64,000 bases of DNA from Chlorops oryzae. Its lineage: Eukaryota; Arthropoda; Insecta; Diptera; Chloropidae. The stretch spans positions 36,764,114-36,828,113 of the forward strand of contig CM035807.1 of the NCBI GenBank assembly GCA_020466095.1, given 5' to 3'. The notes under the pieces are model-generated. The model had not been told where the DNA came from, did no database searches, and saw nothing but the letters and a program-made list of their open reading frames with translations. Position numbers and translations under genes: made by a program. Positions 42,060-54,062 of the stretch are shown here, piece by piece (within the stretch, counting starts at the first letter, position 1; every line of letters starts with the position of its first letter).

Positions 42060-42858
42060 AAAACGCCCAGGAATTTATACTGAGTGACACGTTCAAGCTC
42101 CATGGAGTTCAGAAACCACTTTTCCTGCTTTGCCATCCGACCTCTACTCTCTCTGACAATCATAACTTTTGATTTTTCAATGTTTATTACAAGGTCCCAT
42201 AATTTGCAGTAATCGTTAAGGCCATTTCACATTTTTTGAAGAGCGGCTGGACTATCCGCCAAGAGCTCAAGGTCGTCCGCGTACATAAGCGCTTTTATTG
42301 TTTCACCATTAAAGTTTATTCCTCCTGAATGAAGGACGTCACGTCGTCAATATATAGCGCAAATAAGAGTGGACTAAGAATACAGCCTTGTTTTACATCA
42401 GTGTTGTTTGTGAAGCGTGGCGATAAGTTTTCTCCATCCCAAACTACAGCAACATTGTCTTCGTAAAGACCAGATATGGTGTTTATAATTTTTGTTGAAA
42501 TCCCAAAATCTTTTAGTTTATAAAGTAGGCTGTGCCTATTTACTGAGTCAAAAGCCGCTTTAAAATCAATGAAGCATAGGTAACGTTTTTTTTTTTTTCT
42601 GGAGAAAAAAAGATCTGGCCATAGTACGAAGATACTATCCACCGTTGAGTAACCGCGCCGAAAATCAAACTGGAACTCACTTAGAAGACCCTTATTTTCT
42701 ACAACGGCTTTTAAACGCTGGAGTACGATGGCGCTAAACAACTTCACAGTTACGTTTAAACAGGAGATACCTCTATAGTTGCTAGCAATAGAGGGGTCCC
42801 CCTTCTTAACCCTTCTGCATTCTTTCAAAAAAGTAACACTTTTTGTCTTTTGGGTCAA
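42060..42858 (-). pseudogene. LINE reverse transcriptase core
   Basis: Copies RNA into DNA at the target site. Visible RT motifs in order: NYRGISCLNVTVKLFSAIV, FRRGYSTVDSIF, LCFIDFKAAFDSVNR, VKQGCILSPLLFALYIDDV, then after a frameshift near 42320 the catalytic YADD (LMYADDLELLADS, about 42275). A TGA near 42225 also interrupts. It ends upstream at the TTAA insertion (42807-42810). Confidence 0.85.
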
Positions 42859-42978
42859 AATGACCCAAGATAATATAAATAATTTTTTTTTTAAAATTAA
42901 TTTTTTTATATTTTTTTTAAAATAAATTTATGGTTTTTTGTTTCATATTTATAAAGATAAATATTACATTAAGTTATT

Positions 42979-43242
42979 TTAAGACTTATTTCCAAAATCT
43001 AGGCAGACAATAGCCTTGGTACTGTGTTCCTTGCAAACATATTTTCGGCATTTTTCGCAAACAGTTGAATATTTATTTGAATTTTTATCATGGGGACAAA
43101 AGAAACAGCGCTGTCTTTTTCCTGAAGGCTCGATGAAAGACACACGGCTGGCATTCTTACTTGTGGAAGGAGATTCCGAACCGGATGCCATTTCAAGGGC
43201 ACGTTCTGACATTTGTCTTGTGTTTTGAATTGCCAATTGCAA
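42979..43242 (-). pseudogene. piggyBac transposase C-terminal Cys/His domain remnant
   Basis: Minus-strand frame containing QRCFFCPHDKNSNKYSTVCE, CRKYVCKEHSTKAIVC. The paired C-x2-C / C-x2-C / C-x2-H / C pattern is the Cys-rich C-terminus of piggyBac transposases, which helps DNA binding. The DDD catalytic core is missing. Confidence 0.7.
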
Positions 43243-43305
43243 ATTTTAAAAACTCCGCGAGTCTTACATATGAGGGTGTAACAGTGAGTTCATTGGAATA
43301 AATAA

Positions 43306-43920
43306 AAATAGTCTTCAACGTAGTTTAAAATTTTTAAGGTTTAAACTTTCAAATGATAATCTTCAGCAGAGTTTAAGACAAGATAATTAATTTTATATGA
43401 AAATTTGTGAAAAATTCAAATAAAGCAAAGGTATTTGATTGAGTATGTATACATACAAGCGCACAAACTATATTTTTCAATTGTAATTCATTAAGCTTCC
43501 TTAACATATTTTTGATATAAATAAGGCTTGAAGTTCAGTTGGAACATCAGATTGGATTTACATGCGAAACCTTTTGATTTTCCATTCTCAATAATTGGCG
43601 CTCATTTCGCCGTATAAACATGAAAGGTAGAATTAAGCGCAAAGCGCTGAACCAATAGGCGGATCTCCGCCGTATAAACATAGAGATATTGGGCGCTAGC
43701 CGCCAAATAGTTCTGCGAGTCCTGCTGCTCAGCAATAGCAGGACATAATAAAATAAAATCTCTAGATTATAAACAAATAAACAATATAAAATCAAAATAT
43801 AAATCCTTCTACGCGAAGGAGGATATACTACACTGGCATTGAAGACTAAAAGAATATATTCGACAATTTCAACTTTCGAAGTTCTTAAACCAAGTTGAAG
43901 ACTACGACCATTATTTCTCA
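43306..43920. repeat. Repeat Z, copy 1, inside the piggyBac insertion
   Basis: AGTCTTCAACGTAGTTTAAA at left and inverse of GTAGTCTTCAACTTGGTTTAAG at right, related to the MITE at 47116. The middle (43560-43750) has CGCCGTATAAACAT twice and GCGC-rich inverted repeats of unknown origin. Confidence 0.55.
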
Positions 43921-43928
43921 AATAATGA

Positions 43929-44663
43929 ATTAAATAGTGGAAAAAATATACTGACTTTAAAACACTCAGGAATATTGCAGCCGTTAAAGACATGGTTGAA
44001 GGCGGTAGTCAGCAAAGCAATAAAATTTGGTGTGGCATTTTTGAGAAATTCGGCGGATATGCGGTCTTTTCCTGGAGCCTTATTATTTTTAGCCGTATTT
44101 ATTGCTGTTTCAACTTCTGACACGATAAAATCCGCGTCCAAATAGGGATCAGTGATAACTGGAAGTGCGCATGTGAAACGAGGTGTTATGTCTTTTACGT
44201 GCAGCAGCGATTCGAAGTGAGCAGCTATTGACTGAGCATTAGCCCTTATTGGTTTGCGCGCGCCGACGCCATTCAACCTTCTTACCATCTTCCAATAGGT
44301 TTTCGCATCTCTTATGTCTACAAGTTCAGACTCTAAGCGACGATAATAGTTAAGCCGTTTTTCTTTGCATAAATTTTGAAAGCTTCTATTTTGTACGAGA
44401 TAACGCGTTTTTGCCATAGGGCAATTGTTCGATTTTATTTTCCTCAGTAGGCAAAATGAGCGCTTTCTTGCTAATTCGCATTGTGCATCAAACCATGGCT
44501 GCTCGAAAGAAGAGATTGCCAGGGATTTCATACAGACTGCTGCTTTTTTAATGCAGTATGTTAGCTTATTCACAAGATCTGCGGACTCAAAATCTGAAGG
44601 TCTGAGCGCGATTATAGCTTCGTCCAGTTTTGCACCATAGACGGAGGCAAGCATATTTTCCAA
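43929..44663 (-). pseudogene. LINE ORF2, endonuclease-RT linker and RT start
   Basis: Minus-strand open stretch ending at the TTAA junction. Contains FEQPWFDAQCELARKRSFCL, YYRRLESELVDIRDAKTYWK and NKAPGKDRISAEFLKNA, the conserved region that leads into LINE RT domain 1. Confidence 0.82.
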
Positions 44664-44749
44664 CTCAATTTGGGAAAAAGATTCGGCGGCGTTGCACGTA
44701 AGTCAAAATCTGAGCTTATTTCGAAGTCGATAATTAAAGGTTAATGATC

Positions 44750-45480
44750 TGAATAGATTTGCTCACCCACGGACATATTCTTGATGTACTGGGCTTAATA
44801 AAACAATAATCGATAGTGGTATACGCTTGCCCTCTTATAAAGTTTCCTTCGGAATCGCCTTGCGTTCTGCCGTTCAATTTCAGTAGATGTCGATTAGTTT
44901 GCTACCTTTTCTGTCCATTACTTGGTCCCTTGTATTCCGTGTAGAATTTTCAAAAACGTAGAAGACAACACTTGCTACCGGCACTCCTGCGCATAACCAA
45001 TCCTAGCGTTAAAATCACCGACGAGCAGGATATTTTCACTATCAATGCCAAGGCAAAAATCTTACAGTCGTTCAAAGTCCTCGTCCCATTTGTTGCAATT
45101 GAGATAAACTGGCACGACGTATAAATAGTCGACTCCAGTTTTTAGTTTTAATGCTATAGTGTTTTCCAGGTTAGTGATCTCAACATCGTAGCGGAGAAGC
45201 AACTCTTTCCTCACAGCATAGAGACAGCCCCCACTGGCACGGCCTCTATTTGACGAACGGACTGCGCGAACCCAATGAAGCGAGATGTTTGCAAGCAGGT
45301 GTTCATAATCGTCCTCGTTTCCTTCCAAAAACGTTTCAAAAAGTAATACAATGTCATGTTGTTTTAAGAATTCGAAGAAATTTCTAAATAATAATTTGTT
45401 CCTAAGACGAGAAGTATTATATGATAAAAGCTTAATTTTAATTGGTATATCATTTTTAGCATTACAATTTTTACTAGATG
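44750..45480 (-). pseudogene. LINE AP-like endonuclease domain
   Basis: Read on minus: KLLSYNTSRLRNKLLFRNFF, then FLEGNEDDYEHL, SGGCLYAVRK, VVPVYLNCNKWDEDFERL and, after a stop, LLVGDFNARIGY (catalytic GDFN motif). Several stops follow toward 44700. Nicks target DNA in active elements. Confidence 0.8.
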
Positions 45481-45519
45481 TACTGGGGCTGACGGCTTGA
45501 TAAATTAGTTTTTTAAGGC

Positions 45520-45801
45520 GGTTCTATTTTTTTTTAGCGAATTGTTTCCCATCTTGCTTTCCACACATAAGCTCTTTCTTGGAGTTCCAGTAAAAAACAT
45601 GGTTGTTTATCTTTAGGGATTCATCTCTAAGCTTAATAGTAAAGATGTTGTCGATTGCCAGGATGTCCCTTTTTTTAGATGAAAAAGCGCATTTTTAAGT
45701 GCTCGTTTTTCAGCACAAAGGTCTTTGCCTATCGAGATTGATGACCCTGCTAGTTTGTTTGCATTTCTTAAAATTGACCTTCGTTTTTTAGAGAAACTCA
45801 A
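45520..45801 (-). pseudogene. LINE ORF1-like end
   Basis: KRRSILRNANKLAGSSISIG followed by LCAEKRALKNALFHLK, a basic helical segment upstream of the endonuclease. Frame broken near 45690. Assigned from position only. Confidence 0.45.
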
Positions 45802-45825
45802 ATTCCTACCTTTTCATTATGTTCG

Positions 45826-45872
45826 AAAAGAGTGAGAAAACTAGTATACCCTGCTTACGCTGGGTATAAAAA
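45826..45872 (+). repeat. Dispersed fly repeat X, copy 3, right part
   Basis: AACTAGTATACCCTGCTTAC then GCTGGGTATAAAAA; the 3' end that matches the left part at 40408-40948. Confidence 0.75.
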
Positions 45873-47115
45873 TTGGAAGCAGATCCGTTATAATAGTGCT
45901 GTAACATAATTCAAAAACGGTCTTAAAGAATGATATTTTGTTTAGCAATACTAGTTTTTCGGGACTCTCGTCATTTGATCCCAAGAATAATGCAATATAT
46001 TAATGCAAGGTCAAAATTCAACCAGTAAGTGCAAGCGAATTTCTCCGAACAAAATTTACTGATCCGACTACTCATACAGGATCTCACACTTGGCACTTCA
46101 AAATTGAATCAGTATTCCCAGATCACAGGAAATTGGGTTTTGCCTGCTCTCAAACGAGCCATAAGTTTTTCTTTGTCTCTTATAGAAAAGATCTCATAAT
46201 CTGGTTCGGTGAGTACTAATGCAACAATGGAGTACCATCTGCTAGCTGCAATGGTGGGTTTGTTTCCACTGCCCATTTAAAAATCGTATAATTTACCAAA
46301 AAAATCTGCAGTTCTGGCATCACTGACACAATGCAAGCTATTGCAAAAAACGGATAGGAAATTAAAATTTGAGTAAATTGAGAAACATGATTAAAGCAAA
46401 TCGTTTACATAGACCAACAATTTTAATTACTAGGTACTTACATTTTTTATTTTTCTTCATGTGTGTTTTCGGTGTGGAAAAATTTTAAATGGAGTATATT
46501 TGAAAAAAAGGGAGAAGACGTCAAAATTATTAGAAAACGGGGTGAATCTACTCCGATCATTAACATCTCGTCGTAAAGCTCTTTTAGTGCAAAAGCTTTC
46601 GTGCGCTCGTTTGATGTTCATCAAATCTAGGTGAAGTCTATTTTTGTCTTTTGTTTGAATGTTATTTAAACCCTGTTTTATTTTGTTTTTCAGTTATTTT
46701 ATAAAAACCTTTTTCAATATAAGAGAATTGATTAAAGAAGGTCTTAGACTTTCTATTTTTAATGCTTTAATGTTAAATTTGTTTATATCAAACTTAGGTG
46801 CAAAAAATGACCTCCTGTTAAAAGTCCTACCGTTAAATATTATTGGTTTTGAACATCGGCACATAGATCCCTGTGCTGTGCCAACCACAGCACAACTTTC
46901 TTTTATTAACTTTTTTCAAATGTGGGGGCCAACGTCTTAACGAAAAATAGAAATGTCCTTATTAAAACATAACCGTGCAAACTATTTCATTTTAGTTAAA
47001 TGGCACATAATATCCATCCTGGGCACAAGCTTAATCACTTACCACTTATTCATAATCAAATTTTAACTTTAAGCCATTGTTTAAATTCGGTTTTTGTATG
47101 AAAGTTTGACATTTA
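45873..47115. other. No gene recognised
   Basis: 46640-46940 has a frame (46659-46940) without family features. GACCTCCTGTTAAA here and GACCTCCCTGTAAA near 47430 suggest two pieces of one old repeat. Confidence 0.4.
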
Positions 47116-47340
47116 GGGTCGTAGTCTTCGACTCGGTTTAAGCGCTTCGAATGTTTAAATTCTCTAATATATTCCCTTAGTCTTCATGCCAGTTTAAGTC
47201 AAAAAAATACTTTGGCTATATTTGAAATTTAAAAAAATTTTCATGTAAAATAAATAAACCTAGCTTAAACTCTCCTGAAGACTCTCATTTGAAAGTTTAA
47301 ACCTTCAAATAGTTTAAACTGGGTTGGAGACTATGAGCCT
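47116..47340. mobile_element. Repeat Z, copy 2: MITE with GTTTAAAC/AGTCTTC arrays (225 bp)
   Basis: Ends GGGTCGTAGTCTTCGACTCG and inverse of AGGCTCATAGTCTCCAACCC. GTTTAAA occurs at least six times and AGTCTTC four times in both directions. No gene. Confidence 0.62.
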
Positions 47341-47507
47341 TAAACAATGTTTAAGATTTAAAATTTTATTATAAACAAGGGCGTTATTGTTTACAAAAAT
47401 TACGAAATTTTGGGGGCTAACATCACGCAGTAAAAAGGACCTCCCTGTAAAAACCGAACCATCCGAATGATTTTTTTTCCAAACCGGCACATCCCAGCAC
47501 AAGTTTA

Positions 47508-48196
47508 AACAAGTAAGAAAGCTAATGTCGGTCAAGCCCGACTTTGAAATACCCAGCGACCCGACATTATAAGCGCACTATGATTCGCTTCTCTATTTGT
47601 GGACGTGGCAGTGGGTGGGCCACATAAATTATTTCCCTACACCTTTCAATCGCCTTGATGAACCTATGTTGCGAATTTGAAGCTTCTACGCCTTTTACTT
47701 CACAAGTTACGATAAGCCCTTATTTTTGGGCTTATTTGTGGGCGTGGCTCGAAAAGGGCGGCGTCCATTTTTTCCCAGGATATGCCCCTTTTTGTAGTTT
47801 ACCAGTATACCAAATATCAATGGAATGTGTTGAGTGGTTCGCAAGTTACAAGCATTTTACTGAAAACACAATAAATTCATTTGTGGATGTGGCAGTGGGC
47901 GGATGTCTCCCATTTTTACTTAGGATCATACTCGGACCCCGATATACATGTGTGCCAAATTTCGACTTCATTGGTTCAGCCGTTTCGGAGGAGATCCGAC
48001 CACGGACGGACGGACAGACGGACAGACGGACAGACGGACGGGACGGAGACGGACAGACGGACATATCTAAATCGATTCAGATTTTGATCCTGATCATTTC
48101 TATATATATTTTTCTATATCTCCGGAGCTTAATTCTCCCTGTTACAAGATTTGCACAAAACTAATATACCCCGCTTACGCTGGGTATAAAAAAAAA
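47508..48196 (+). repeat. Dispersed fly repeat X, copy 4 (full length)
   Basis: Start and end as in copy 2 but with one 127-bp unit instead of four; (GGACAGAC)n block at 48000-48062. Confidence 0.85.
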
Positions 48197-48289
48197 GGAA
48201 AAGCAGTTACTGCAAATAATTTAAAACGAATTAAAAGTTAAATAAAAAATTTAATTACTTAAGTTTTCAAACTTTCGAGCTGGGAATCA

Positions 48290-48610
48290 TCTTTGCACTT
48301 ATCTTTCGATGCAATTTGACGAAGCAACTCTGGATTAGCTTTAAGGAACTCGTAAAATTCGATGCATTGCATTTTGAAATTTGTTTTTATTGAAAAAATG
48401 GCTTTAAGTGCCTTTAATTGAAGTCGATTTTTTTCCTGCGGCCATATTCATTAATTGCTGAAAAAATTTGCTCGCCTGAGCCAGTTGATTCGGGTAGTCA
48501 GAGAATGTACTCTTCCATTGTTGCTATTGCTTTGTATTCGCAACCTACAGTGTCCAAATTATTCATGCTTCCACTCTTTGATGTTTCCGTCTGAGCAAAA
48601 CTTCTTTATG
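48290..48610 (-). pseudogene. hAT dimerisation-domain remnant (probable)
   Basis: Minus strand contains YKAIATMEEYILWLPESTGS then GEQIFSAINEYGRRKKIDFN, which resembles the hATC 'S…E..FS…..RR..L' core. Frameshifts and stops on both sides. Assignment rests on this motif only. Confidence 0.35.
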
Positions 48611-48639
48611 AAATCATAACTTCACATTTTAATTGGGCA

Positions 48640-51600
48640 AAATACAGTATAATACCGGATAAATGCAGGGTTTTGAGCAAAATAGCAGGATCGGGGTTTT
48701 GCCTCCAAAATACAGGAGTATCCTGTAAAAAACAGGATAGATGGGAACCTTAGTTATACGGGTTAAATAACTATCCATTGCGTATTGAGGTGCAGCGAAT
48801 TTTCACATCGTCGCCCCCGAGTTATCTTCACGAATCACCAAAAAAGGTTTTTTGTATAAGTATAAATAAATATAACTGTTTCAAGCTGGGATCGCACTAT
48901 CTGCGCAAATATCACAATCTGCGCCGATTTTTATCGGCCCAAATTGGCACAAGTTTCAACAATTTCCACAATTATTGTTTGGAATCGCATTATCCTCACA
49001 TATTGTCAAAAATACTTATATCGAAGAACAATAAAATTGGGACAAAAACCGTTCAAGAAGATCACACTTGTCAGCATCAGAGTCCGAAAATTGCGTTCAC
49101 ACTATCGGCGCATTGATTGGGGGGAAAAATCGTGGGATCCGGGCTTCAATAAGATAATTTCTTTTTTTGATTCTGCCAAATAACTTTAAAGTCAATTCCT
49201 AATCCCAAGAAAACTTTTTTTGCAGATACGTGAAGATAACTTTGGGGTCGACGATATACTAAGTGAAAGAATTGAATTGGTTTTCATTTTTCTTGAGACT
49301 TTTAAGAGCAATCTATTTATTCACTAAATAATATGTAGCTTGATCTGGTTTAAACCTGCTCGAGCCTCGTATAGATAATGTTTGGGAAGATTCTGCGAAC
49401 TGGCCGCATTGAATGCATTGACAAACGCTCGCAGTTGTTGGAACTTCTCCAATTCCAATTAAATTTTCAGTTGAAGTCCTTATTACGAAATCATTGCACC
49501 AGTGATGAAGTCGGGCGCATAATTACGAAACATAGCCTAAGAATGCAGTACATAACCACACCGAGACTCCGATCGGTGCTCCTAATGGCGACGACATTAG
49601 TAAAATAGGAAACAAGATAGCACCGCACCGCGTCCGGAACCGCCCTAGCTTCGGGCACGAGTGACAAAAAAGAAACAACGTTTTACAGCATTTTTAGTTA
49701 ATTTACCAAGAAAGCATTTGAAATTCTTAAATGCTCCTTTTTTGTTTCTGCTCATCGCACGCATATTGAGGAGTCGAGCTAACGACGAACAAGCGACAAA
49801 TGCGCTTCAAGCCGACTGCCAACTGAAATCACGTCCATCGTTTATGGCGTTTTATTTAGCGGCAACAGCGGTGGCAGTGGCAGTGGCAGTGGCAATGCCA
49901 ATGTCAGTGCCGAGGGATCGGGGTCGGGGAGAGTAGCGGCAATCGCAGCGACTATCACAGCCATTGCGATTTATTTATGACATTTTTGCTGGTGCGGCCA
50001 ATGCTGCCATCGTGTCGTTGCTGACGCCGAGACCGACTTCAATGCAGCTGCAGGCTCTGCCGGAAAATCGAATCTGATGCATTCGTGATGTAATGCACGG
50101 TTGCTTTAGTGGCAAAAAACAAATACCGCCGCTGCAATGTGCGGTGGCCAACGCAGAAGGCCATTTAAGCTTAGCATCTTTAGCATTGTCTCAAACTCCT
50201 CTGGCTGTGGCCAAACTTCTTTCGTCTTCTCAAAGCTGTGGCTAAAGACGAATCCATATTCATCAAAATGTGGAACCGCCAGCAAGAATCAGTCGATTCG
50301 TGGCAACGCATTATTCAGTGCATCAGGTTTTGTTGTTTTAACTTTAACGTGCGAAGAAATTGCTGTTGTTGTAACTACTATTTACGAAAAATGTTGACAT
50401 GTTTCTGTAGCGCAGAAAGAATATGTTATTTTAAAGGCTGATTTGACAATTTTTGGAATAGATACAAGGGCTCTGATAAGTGGATTTTCTCCAAAACCTT
50501 ATTCAGCCTGTAAAGTGTTCATCAGAATGCATTCAACAAATAAAACATTCAAAAGAAATCTCCAAGATCTGCAGAAGAAAAATCGTGGTTTTACTCATGA
50601 GCTAATAAAAAAAGGATATTGGAGTAGAGGTTAATTATAGTCGCACTTGTGACCTTTTTCCGAGAGCAGCGATCTAAAGAACTTGTTATTGGTAATATCT
50701 ATGGTTGTAAATGATTTTTTTTTAGGATTTTTTTTATAAGATAATAGAGTTCAAACAGTTTATTTTTTTAAATGTCTTTATATGTATGTCAAACTACATA
50801 AAACGTGTTTTCTTTTTTTTGTAAATTATTAAATTAATATAATATAAAAATTAATTTTATATGGGGCAATCCACGTGAAGCGGACAACGAAAAAAGAGCC
50901 ATGTTCTGAAAAATCTTCATATTTGGATCAATTGTACCTCAAGAGAATACAAGTAAGAGGGCACACAATTTTTGTTGTATTACACTAAGCTTTCGAGATA
51001 GAGGCTTGTAAAAAATGACAAAATGAAAAATACGAGTTTTTTGCATGCAATGTTCCGAATAAAAAAATTTTTCTCAAAAAATAAGTAATAACGATTTGTA
51101 TAGAAAATTAATTGAGGTATTGAAGAGTGCACAAAATATCAAAAATAAAAATTTTTTTCAGTGTATAATTGGTGGAGAAATGGTTAAAACGCAATTAAAA
51201 CAACTTAGCCACTTTTGATTATTTTTATTTTTATCGAATTTAAGCTTAAAGTATAAAAAATGCGCCATGTAAGTTTGAAAATGGGAAACTCAAAAGTTTA
51301 GGAGATACGAAGCATTGAACATGCGTACCCAGCAATTTTCTCTCAGTAACAACGAAGCGAGCGCATTTTTGTCAAGCACAACTTTTTCGCCCCGTTTTTA
51401 ACTGTGAACATTAGGGTAGTCGCCAAATGTATGGAAAAAAAAATTAATTTTGCACAATTCTGTCTCCCAGGAGCTCAAACGTTTGGTATTTATCAAAAAC
51501 TTACGTGTGCAAAATTTGATGATGATTAAGCAAAGTTTAGAGGTGGCGCAGTGGCCTCAAAGCTAAAACTGTAGTACAATTGTGCCGATTTAGTAGCAAG

Positions 51601-52301
51601 GGTGCGATATTCGGGCCGAATCATTATCGCCTTTCTCAGATTGGCATAGGCCCCGTTGAGGACAAGAGAAAATTTTTCCCAATTTTTCTATGGTAAGTCC
51701 ATTTCATTTTTGAGATAGAGTCTCACGGCTAAGGTGAAAAAGTTTCCCCTTTTGAAAATAAGTGGGACTGATATTGGATGTTGTTTCTGTCAGAGGTAAG
51801 ACTAGCTCGTAAAATGCAGAAAACTTTTTTCTTTCAAAAAACAGTTTTTGATAGAGAAATTTTTGTATGTGTAGAAATAGGGTTTTGTGACCTTTGGAAG
51901 AAAGGTGCAGCTTTGAAAATTAATAAGGTCCTTCGAACATTGCACATACCTAGAAAAAGCAGTTCTTAAGTTATGACTATGTGAAAAATGAAAAGTACTA
52001 ATTTTTTAGCTTTGTATGCTTTGTAGCTTGTAATGGCCCAATTCAATTGTAATTGAAAAAATTTCGTAATTGGACTGCCCAGGTCTGTATTCGTATGTCA
52101 AAAATCGTTAAAAATAATAAGAAAATGTTTTTTTTTAAATGCAATTCTGGTACCTGCGAAAGCTGTTGGTAAGTTAAAAAATATATATAAATTTTTAAGC
52201 AATCAGTTGGATAGTTTTGTTTTTGGGACGTTCAGTATTGTAGGAAAGGCTCTGTTTCGAGAAAAATGCGTTTAAAGTTCGAAGAGCAGAACAGACGATT
52301 A
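48640..52301. other. No gene established
   Basis: 48640-48765 repeats CAGGAT phrases and ends GATGGGAACC, possibly a hAT end. 48890-49130 has GCACTATCTGCGC-type repeats. 49640-50130 is a GC-richer island with a GGCAGT repeat (49865-49895). 50120-50640 has open frames without family features. 50640-52300 is AT-rich without recognised features. Confidence 0.35.
49865..49895. repeat. GGCAGT hexamer repeat
   Basis: GGTGGCAGTGGCAGTGGCAG with neighbouring variants; lies in a GC-richer island. Confidence 0.6.
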
Positions 52302-52306
52302 CGGCG

Positions 52307-53317
52307 CACAGTGGGGAACTTGCGGAAAAAAGTCTTGCTTGCTAAGATATGGCAATAATTGAGTGAAAAAAGTGAAAATATGAGCGAAAAAGTGCCTTTC
52401 TGATTTCATAGGAGCCACAATTATAGTTGTAGGCTGGCGTTTAGGCACTTAAAATTTGCGCACGGTCTCCACCTTTCCATCTATCTATGCGCTTGCTATC
52501 TTATACGGTGACCCGAAATATGGGGCGAAGTAGAGAAAATTGACTTTTTTCACATTTTGGGCCATATCTTGAAAACGCTACTTAAATCCATTAAACCATT
52601 GACCTTTTGGAATGAGAGAGCCCTAAGCTAACATAAAATAACCATTAGAAAAAAATGTCGAAACGCTGTAGCATTGTGTTTAAAGCACTGGTTTATATGG
52701 AAGAAATGTTTGCTTATGCAGTTTGATTGATATTATTTAAATAAAGCATTTAAAACAAAAAATATAAATTGACGTAAGTTATCGAATAGATATGTGCGAT
52801 ACAAAAGTGCACTAAAAATGAAGTTTTTGCCATTTTCGTTGGAAAAAAAGGCAGCTATGTCTACCTACATCGGCTTACTGCAAAAAAGTGAAAGATAAGA
52901 ATCTCTTCTTTCGGTTTCAGCAATAAAAATCTCCAAATTTTAGCAAAATTTTGAAAAACTTATAAATTAGCTAACGGAGTCATGCAAATTGCAACGCATT
53001 TTACCGAAAAAAAGCTATAGCTGTGGGCCTGTGGGAGGTACCCCTAAAGTCTGCCCGATTTCAATAATTTTTGGCACAAATCCATATTTTTGCAAATCCA
53101 ACATTCTGACTGAGTTTTGTTAAAATCGGTTGACTTTTAGAGGTAGCTTCCCTACAAAGCTATCACTATGGGTCTATGGGAGGTACCCCTAGGGGTTGAT
53201 CAATTAAATTTTTTTTTTTTTAGTTAGATTCATAAAACCAAGTGTACCAATTTTGACTTTCATTGGACTACTCACTCCTTCTACATTCTTCCAAATGTAT
53301 GAGGCTTCCCCACTGTG
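52307..53317. mobile_element. Transib-like non-autonomous element (1,011 bp)
   Basis: Ends CACAGTGGGGAA and exact inverse TTCCCCACTGTG, flanked by a perfect 5-bp GC-rich duplication CGGCG (52302-52306, 53318-53322). Transib elements are known for CAC-starting ends that resemble the V(D)J signal heptamer and for 5-bp GC-rich duplications; both are seen here. No transposase. Interior: a block (52350-52680) homologous and inverted to 2744-3090, and a duplicated phrase TGGGAGGTACCCCTA at 53031 and 53178. Confidence 0.72.
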
Positions 53318-53440
53318 CGGCGTGTCGGCGATTATGAGCTGTAACTTTTTAAACACTAAGATTTGCATTTAGATTTTGTGTTACAGCATATTCTCAATTG
53401 GTTTTAGTATCGAAATAGAATATAACCAGCAAGGATTTTG

Positions 53441-53484
53441 TAGTCAGACGAGCCTGACAATACAATTCGCGACACAAATAAACC
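53441..53484 (+). repeat. Hairpin-headed repeat fragment
   Basis: TAGTCAGACGAGCCTGACAA … CGCGACACAAATAAAC; inverse copy at 57128-57180, where the hairpin GTCAGG-TTCG-CCTGAC is perfect and next to TATATAACCC. Confidence 0.65.
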
Positions 53485-53673
53485 GTTATCTACAAATGAT
53501 TGAATGTTTTTTTTTTTAATAAGCCCAAAGACCACGACTATTAAGACAAGGTATTCGAGATTTTAAGTACCATTAAGGGCCTCATATTTCGTTTTGTTCA
53601 AGTTCTTTATGAAAACTGCTCTTTTGCCAAGCTCTCTGTTTTAGTTTCAGGAAGTTAAGTCGGAGTTTTAAAT

Positions 53674-54058
53674 CGTCGGCTTAAAGTGTAAACCTGCTAA
53701 CTAACAATTTCAAAACTTTACAGGGTAAACAAGAAACATTTTTATTTCAAGACTAAAAGCTTAGGAAGGAAACCCAAAATGTGGATGGTTTATTTTCTTC
53801 CTATATAAAGTCTCTTCTAAATTCTATTCTGTGCACTTTACGAAGGCTACGTTGGAGTCACTTGTTGGTGTAAGCTGTGAACTTTGACCACAGTTGGTAT
53901 TTGTAGGTTTACTCATCACCAATTTATCCGTATTTACAATTTGAAATTAAAAAAAAATTTTTGGCCTAACAATGCAGTGTGGTTTTTTCTTTCGAATGTC
54001 ATCGAAAAGTCAGAATCGGTTAAACGGGGACTTAGCAGTTTTACACTTTAAGCCGACG
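53674..54058. mobile_element. MITE with CGTCGGCTTAAAGTGTAAA ends (385 bp)
   Basis: Left CGTCGGCTTAAAGTGTAAAC and right inverse, flanked by AAAT on both sides (53670-53673, 54059-54062). No gene. Partial copy at 38184. Confidence 0.75.
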
Positions 54059-54062
54059 AAAT

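Larger units (their letters stand above)
42811..43928 (-). mobile_element. piggyBac-derived insertion in the LINE, at TTAA
   Basis: Bounded by TTAA on both sides (42807-42810 and 43929-43932). Removing one TTAA plus the insert rejoins the LINE frame exactly (…FFPLF / KKGDPSIASN…). The left tip is CCCTTCTGCATTC after TTAA, piggyBac-like; the right tip is not a clear inverse. Carries a C-terminal transposase remnant and a further inserted repeat (Z). Confidence 0.72.
40949..45825 (-). mobile_element. Degenerate antisense LINE inserted in repeat X
   Basis: A non-LTR retrotransposon on the minus strand with, in order, an ORF1-like end, an AP-type endonuclease, reverse transcriptase and a Cys/His C-terminal tail. 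Its 3' end (left side here) has a short ACT/CTA-type repeat (40949-40970) instead of a poly(A). It splits repeat X copy 3 and is itself split by the insertion 42811-43928. Clade not fixed; the endonuclease-RT-CxxC…H…C layout excludes R2-type elements. Confidence 0.85.
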
